From assembly GCF_004341395.1 (NCBI RefSeq), contig NZ_SLXT01000006.1:62001-126000 (forward strand): DNA of 64,000 nt, read 5' to 3'. The DNA is from Heliophilum fasciatum (GTDB lineage Bacteria; Bacillota; Desulfitobacteriia; Heliobacteriales; Heliobacteriaceae). The translations under genes and the position numbers were made by a program. Positions 60,587 through 64,000 of the stretch are shown here, one piece after another (position 1 is the stretch's first letter; the number at the start of each line of letters is the position of its first letter). The notes under the pieces were generated by a model. That model had not been told where the DNA came from and searched no databases. It saw nothing but the letters and a program-made list of their open reading frames with translations.

Positions 60587-61363
60587 ATGATGCGTGCCCT
60601 CTATTCCGCCGCTTCCGGTATGAACGCACAGCAACTGAACATGGACACTATTTCCAACAACCTGGCCAACGTTAACACCTATGGCTACAAAAAAGCCCGT
60701 GCAGAATTCAAAGATCTGCTGTATGCCAACTTGCGCAACGCAACGGCCCAAGTACCGACGGGGATGCAAGTCGGTTCCGGTGTTCGTCCCAGTTCCATCA
60801 CCATCATCAATACAGGCGGCTCGTTAATCAACACTGGAAACCCCACCGATGTGGCCGTTTCCGGCGAAGGCTACTTCCGGGTGGTCAATCCTGCTGATGA
60901 TACCCGGCCCTACTACACCCGTGACGGCAGCTTCAAGCTTGATGCAGAAGGGTACCTCGTCAATGGTGATGGCCTGCGCTTAGACGGTGTCGATCCGATT
61001 CCACCGCGCTCATCGAATGTCAACATTGATAAGGATGGCCAAATCAGCTATGTGGAAAGCGGTGCGGCTACGGCCACAGCCGGTTCGAAGCTTCAGCTTT
61101 ACACCTTCCCGAACCCCGCGGGTCTCGAACGCAAAGGCGGCAACCTGTTGATGCAGACCGATGCATCAGGAGAAGCCGGCGGTGGTGATCCCAACACCGA
61201 AGACCGCGGTGGCATTGTGCAGGGGTTTTTGGAAGCATCGAACGTCCAAGTCGTGGAAGAGATGGTGGCCATGATCACGGCCCAGCGGGCCTATGAAGTG
61301 AGCACCAAAGCCATTCAAACGTCCGATGAAATGATGGGACAAGCCAATACGCTCAAACGATAA
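60587..61363 (+). CDS. flgG: Flagellar basal-body rod protein FlgG/FlhP-like
   Basis: Distal rod protein. 258 residues. MMRALYSAASGMNAQQLNMDTISNNLANVNTYGYKKARAEFKDLLY at the N-terminus; NPTDVAVSGEGYFRV in the middle; GFLEASNVQVVEEMVAMITAQRAYEVSTKAIQTSDEMMGQANTLKR at the end, all typical of FlgG. Start ATG 60587 after GGAGGTAACCCACC. Terminator follows. Confidence 0.94.
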   Translation: MMRALYSAASGMNAQQLNMDTISNNLANVNTYGYKKARAEFKDLLYANLRNATAQVPTGMQVGSGVRPSSITIINTGGSLINTGNPTDVAVSGEGYFRVVNPADDTRPYYTRDGSFKLDAEGYLVNGDGLRLDGVDPIPPRSSNVNIDKDGQISYVESGAATATAGSKLQLYTFPNPAGLERKGGNLLMQTDASGEAGGGDPNTEDRGGIVQGFLEASNVQVVEEMVAMITAQRAYEVSTKAIQTSDEMMGQANTLKR

Positions 61364-61395
61364 ATCCCGACAACGCTAAACCCCGAGGATGAACG

Positions 61396-61426
61396 AACAC
61401 CGCCTGATGAGGCGGTGTTTTTTTTA
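61396..61426 (+). terminator. Terminator of the flagellar rod genes
   Basis: AACACCGCCT and AGGCGGTGTT form a perfect 10-bp stem around GATG, followed by eight Ts. Confidence 0.93.
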
Positions 61427-61576
61427 TGCCCTGCTGCAATTGGGCAACCACTAAAGAAACAGGGGCAACGAAAGCTTCCACATAAGCGCAGGAAAAACAG
61501 GAATTTGTCATCTTTTTGGCGAAGGAACAAAGATAACGCCAACAGCTACATGGCGTACAAACAGGAGGGTTACCCC

Positions 61577-64000
61577 ATGCACAAACGCCTTGTCGGCGGA
61601 CTCCTCGCCATCAGCGTACTTGCCGCCCCGTTCAGTGGTTGGGCGGCGCCCGTAAAAACCTTTAGTGACGTAAGCACGGCGTTGCCGGAATACAGACCGA
61701 TTACCAAGTTAGCCAGCCAAGGAGCGATCAAAGGCCGCGAAGACGGTACCTTCGGGCCGGCCGATCCGGTCAAACACCTGGAAGCCCTCGTTATGGTGCT
61801 ACGCTTTTTTGGCTATGAAAAAACGGCCGATGCTGCCGGCAGCCAGCTAACGGCCGCCGACGAAGCGCGCTTTGGCGGCAAGGTACCCGCGTGGGGACGA
61901 GGGTACTTGGTTGTCGCCGGCAGTCAGAACTATATCGAGCCCGGTGAGCAGTTTAACTGGCAGCAAGGGGCATCCCGCGCTTGGATTGCCCGTACCCTGG
62001 TCAAAATGCTCGGCCATGACCAAAATGCCCAGGCCAAGATGAATCAACCGTTGACGTTTACCGATGACCACCAGATCCCGCCGGCGCTGCGCGGTTATAT
62101 TGCGGCTGCGGTGGAACTGGGGTTAATTCGTGGTTATGAAGACGGCAGTTTTCAGCCCAACCGCACCGTATCGCGCGGCGAAATGGCCATCTTCCTCGAT
62201 CGGGCCGAACGGCAGATGAAGCAACTGCCGCCCGGGGAAGCCCAAGCTACCGTCATTACCGCCCAAGACGGCGTGATCACCGCCATCGGCAGCGAAGGCC
62301 TCATGCTGAACTTGGCCTTAGATCCCAATGCGCGCATCTTTATCAAAGACAAACTGGGTACGGCTGCCGACTTGCAGCCGCAAGATCAAATTCGCTATAT
62401 CAACAACGGCGATCAAGTGGTCTACGTGGAAGCCAGTCAGGGCATGACCACCACCAGCAGTACCTTGCGCGGTGAAGTGATCCAAAACAACAGCACGACG
62501 GGGATGATCACGATCCGCAAAGCTGACGGCAGCCTGGGCAGCTACTTTTTAGCAACCGGCGTGAAAATCATCAATATGCTGGGGCAACCGATGACATCTA
62601 CCGGCATCACCGCCGGCACGGTCGTCCAGCTCAGCCTCAACCATGAAAGCAAAGCGTCGCAGATTCTGGTCGAAGCCAGCAGCCAAAACAGCAGCCAAGG
62701 TACGATCGTCGATATCAATTTGGCGAGCAAACTTTTGATCATTGCCGATACGCCCAATCACTTGAGTACCTACATGCTAAGTGATACAACGGCTGTGGAA
62801 TACAAAGGCCAGCGCTTTGCCAGCGTCAGTGACCTGCGTAATGGCGATAAAATTGCCGTGGAAACCGATGGGGCGAACAGCGTCACTAAAATCACCGTCA
62901 TTACCGCCCAAGATACCAATCAAATCGAAGGCACCGTCAGTTTGATCGACCGGGACAAGCGGATTGTCACGATCAAAGCAGGCAGCAGCCTCTATGCCTA
63001 TGAAGTACCCAGCACCACGTCAGTGCAGTTCAGCGACGGGACCAAAGCCGGCTTTGATCAGATCTACGCCGGAGACAGCGTCACCGTGGCCGTGAACAAC
63101 GGCGCCGTCACCAAGCTGACGGTCAACAAAACCGGGACAACAACAGGCATCGTCGGGAAAATCGTTTCGGTCGATACGGATCGGCGTCTGTTGATCGTCA
63201 AAGATCCCCAAGGCCAACTGCGCTCTTACGACATTAAGGATCCAGTGATTCTCGATATCGAAGGGATTAGCAGTCCCAGACTGACCCACCTGGCCATTGA
63301 CAGCATGATCGAATTCCAGTTGATCGATGAAAAAGTCAGCTATATCAAAGTGCGCAACACCACCGAATGCGTCGTCACCCGTGTGGACAGTGACAGCCAT
63401 TTGATCACCTTGCGTGATCTGACCGGTGTGGAAAAGAACTACTTGGTCAGTGATGACGTGGAAGTGCAGATCTACAAACGCTCCGGCGAAGACCTCGGGG
63501 ACGTCAACGTCAACGATCGTGTCAAAGTGCGCATTACCGGTGACATCGTCGAGCAGATCAAAGTGCAGACCTTCCTGAGTGGTCAGATCACCGACCGATC
63601 CGAAAGCAGCAACAATGTCTACATCAAAGATACCAACGATGACGAGCGGTCCTATCAGATCGGCAGCGACATTGACTTGGTGGTTCCCAACCAACCGGAC
63701 GCCCGGGTGGCCGATCTCACGCGCGGTCAATGGGCCGTCGTTACCTATTGGGGTAATACGCCCGAAGTGGTGACGATTCAGGAACCGGTCAGCGGGGAGG
63801 TAACGGCTGTCGATGCCGGCTACGGCAAAATTACCGTTCGTCAATATGACGGTACCTTGCGTGTTTGTGCCGTCGCACCGACGCTAAAAGTCGAGAAGAA
63901 CGGTGAAACCACCGGCGCATTAAGCACCATCACCACCGGTGACCGGGTCCAACTGATCTTAGACAACCAAGCCCGCGTCTTCCGGGCCAGCGCCACCCGC
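61577..64000 (+). CDS. S-layer homology protein with repeated beta modules (partial, continues beyond window)
   Basis: 808 residues in the window with no stop. Signal peptide at about 1-23 (KRLVGGLLAISVLAAPFSGWA). SLH wall-anchoring repeats at about 27-85, 86-150 and 155-213 (FSDVSTALPEYRPITKLASQG; GYEDGSFQPNRTVSRGEMAIFLDRA). From about residue 223 to the end, eight modules of about 65-80 residues follow, each opening with G-x-V/I-x-x-I/V and carrying a GDxV/I-like turn. Tyr- and Thr-rich, beta predicted. Likely a surface protein attached to secondary wall polymer. Start ATG 61577 with ACAGGAGGG upstream. Confidence 0.88.
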   Translation, partial: MHKRLVGGLLAISVLAAPFSGWAAPVKTFSDVSTALPEYRPITKLASQGAIKGREDGTFGPADPVKHLEALVMVLRFFGYEKTADAAGSQLTAADEARFGGKVPAWGRGYLVVAGSQNYIEPGEQFNWQQGASRAWIARTLVKMLGHDQNAQAKMNQPLTFTDDHQIPPALRGYIAAAVELGLIRGYEDGSFQPNRTVSRGEMAIFLDRAERQMKQLPPGEAQATVITAQDGVITAIGSEGLMLNLALDPNARIFIKDKLGTAADLQPQDQIRYINNGDQVVYVEASQGMTTTSSTLRGEVIQNNSTTGMITIRKADGSLGSYFLATGVKIINMLGQPMTSTGITAGTVVQLSLNHESKASQILVEASSQNSSQGTIVDINLASKLLIIADTPNHLSTYMLSDTTAVEYKGQRFASVSDLRNGDKIAVETDGANSVTKITVITAQDTNQIEGTVSLIDRDKRIVTIKAGSSLYAYEVPSTTSVQFSDGTKAGFDQIYAGDSVTVAVNNGAVTKLTVNKTGTTTGIVGKIVSVDTDRRLLIVKDPQGQLRSYDIKDPVILDIEGISSPRLTHLAIDSMIEFQLIDEKVSYIKVRNTTECVVTRVDSDSHLITLRDLTGVEKNYLVSDDVEVQIYKRSGEDLGDVNVNDRVKVRITGDIVEQIKVQTFLSGQITDRSESSNNVYIKDTNDDERSYQIGSDIDLVVPNQPDARVADLTRGQWAVVTYWGNTPEVVTIQEPVSGEVTAVDAGYGKITVRQYDGTLRVCAVAPTLKVEKNGETTGALSTITTGDRVQLILDNQARVFRASATR

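Overview
The window looks like a chromosomal segment of an endospore-forming, flagellated Firmicute (class Clostridia sensu lato; a Peptococcales/Heliobacteria-type lineage is my best guess, from gene order and a GC content that looks to be in the mid-50s %). Evidence: spo0F, spoIID and spoIIID; an RNA polymerase delta subunit; the classic low-GC block prfA-prmC-sua5-mntP-ywlE-rpiB-ywlG-glyA-comEB-wecB-atp-ywmB-murA-spoIID-spoIIID-mbl; strong GGAGG ribosome sites; frequent GTG/TTG starts. No rRNA, tRNA, CRISPR, transposase or phage gene was seen, so this is core genome rather than an island.

Layout. 1-3,000 (minus): thiazole/HMP operon thiD-thiS-thiG-thiH behind a TPP riboswitch with an adjacent terminator. 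3,200-9,300: aspartase, nitroreductase, LD-carboxypeptidase-like peptidase, TspO, an ABC-F protein and RidA. 9,400-16,600: cyclophilin, a large unrecognised helical protein paired with a short divergent Hsp70, a DUF2156 protein, an Eis-like acetyltransferase and an exported beta-carbonic anhydrase. 16,600-21,400: a single-chain large PurL and a Crp/Fnr regulator. 21,600-26,200: DUF1934, argS (with a Cys-rich insert), rpoE, pyrG. 26,200-30,300: femAB-alr-sppA-Yip1 envelope operon. 30,500-34,450: spo0F, a zinc-ribbon protein, fba, fsa, glpX (sugar phosphate metabolism). 34,500-45,800: envelope, translation-factor and one-carbon/nucleotide genes. 45,900-53,600: complete H+-type F1Fo ATP synthase operon (atpZ, I, B, E, F, H, A, G, D, C). 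53,600-64,000: ywmB, murA, spoIID, spoIIID, mbl, galU, two flagellar rod proteins and the start of a large S-layer-anchored protein that runs off the right edge.

The genes cover precursor supply and assembly of the cell wall (alr, femAB, murA, LD-carboxypeptidase, M23 peptidase, mbl), sporulation control and engulfment, energy conservation, and translation. Several housekeeping promoters with 17-bp spacers, a candidate sigma-E promoter for spoIID and a candidate sigma-H promoter for spo0F can be read directly.

I did not find a clear-cut new defence or mobile system. The best candidates for undescribed biology are: the Hsp70/unknown-protein pair flanked by short tandem repeats at 10-13.4 kb; the cysteine-rich insertion in ArgS; the variant Alr linked to FemAB; the multi-ribbon zinc protein next to spo0F; the eight-module S-layer protein; and several unexplained palindromes or mini-ORFs inside the atp and murA regions.
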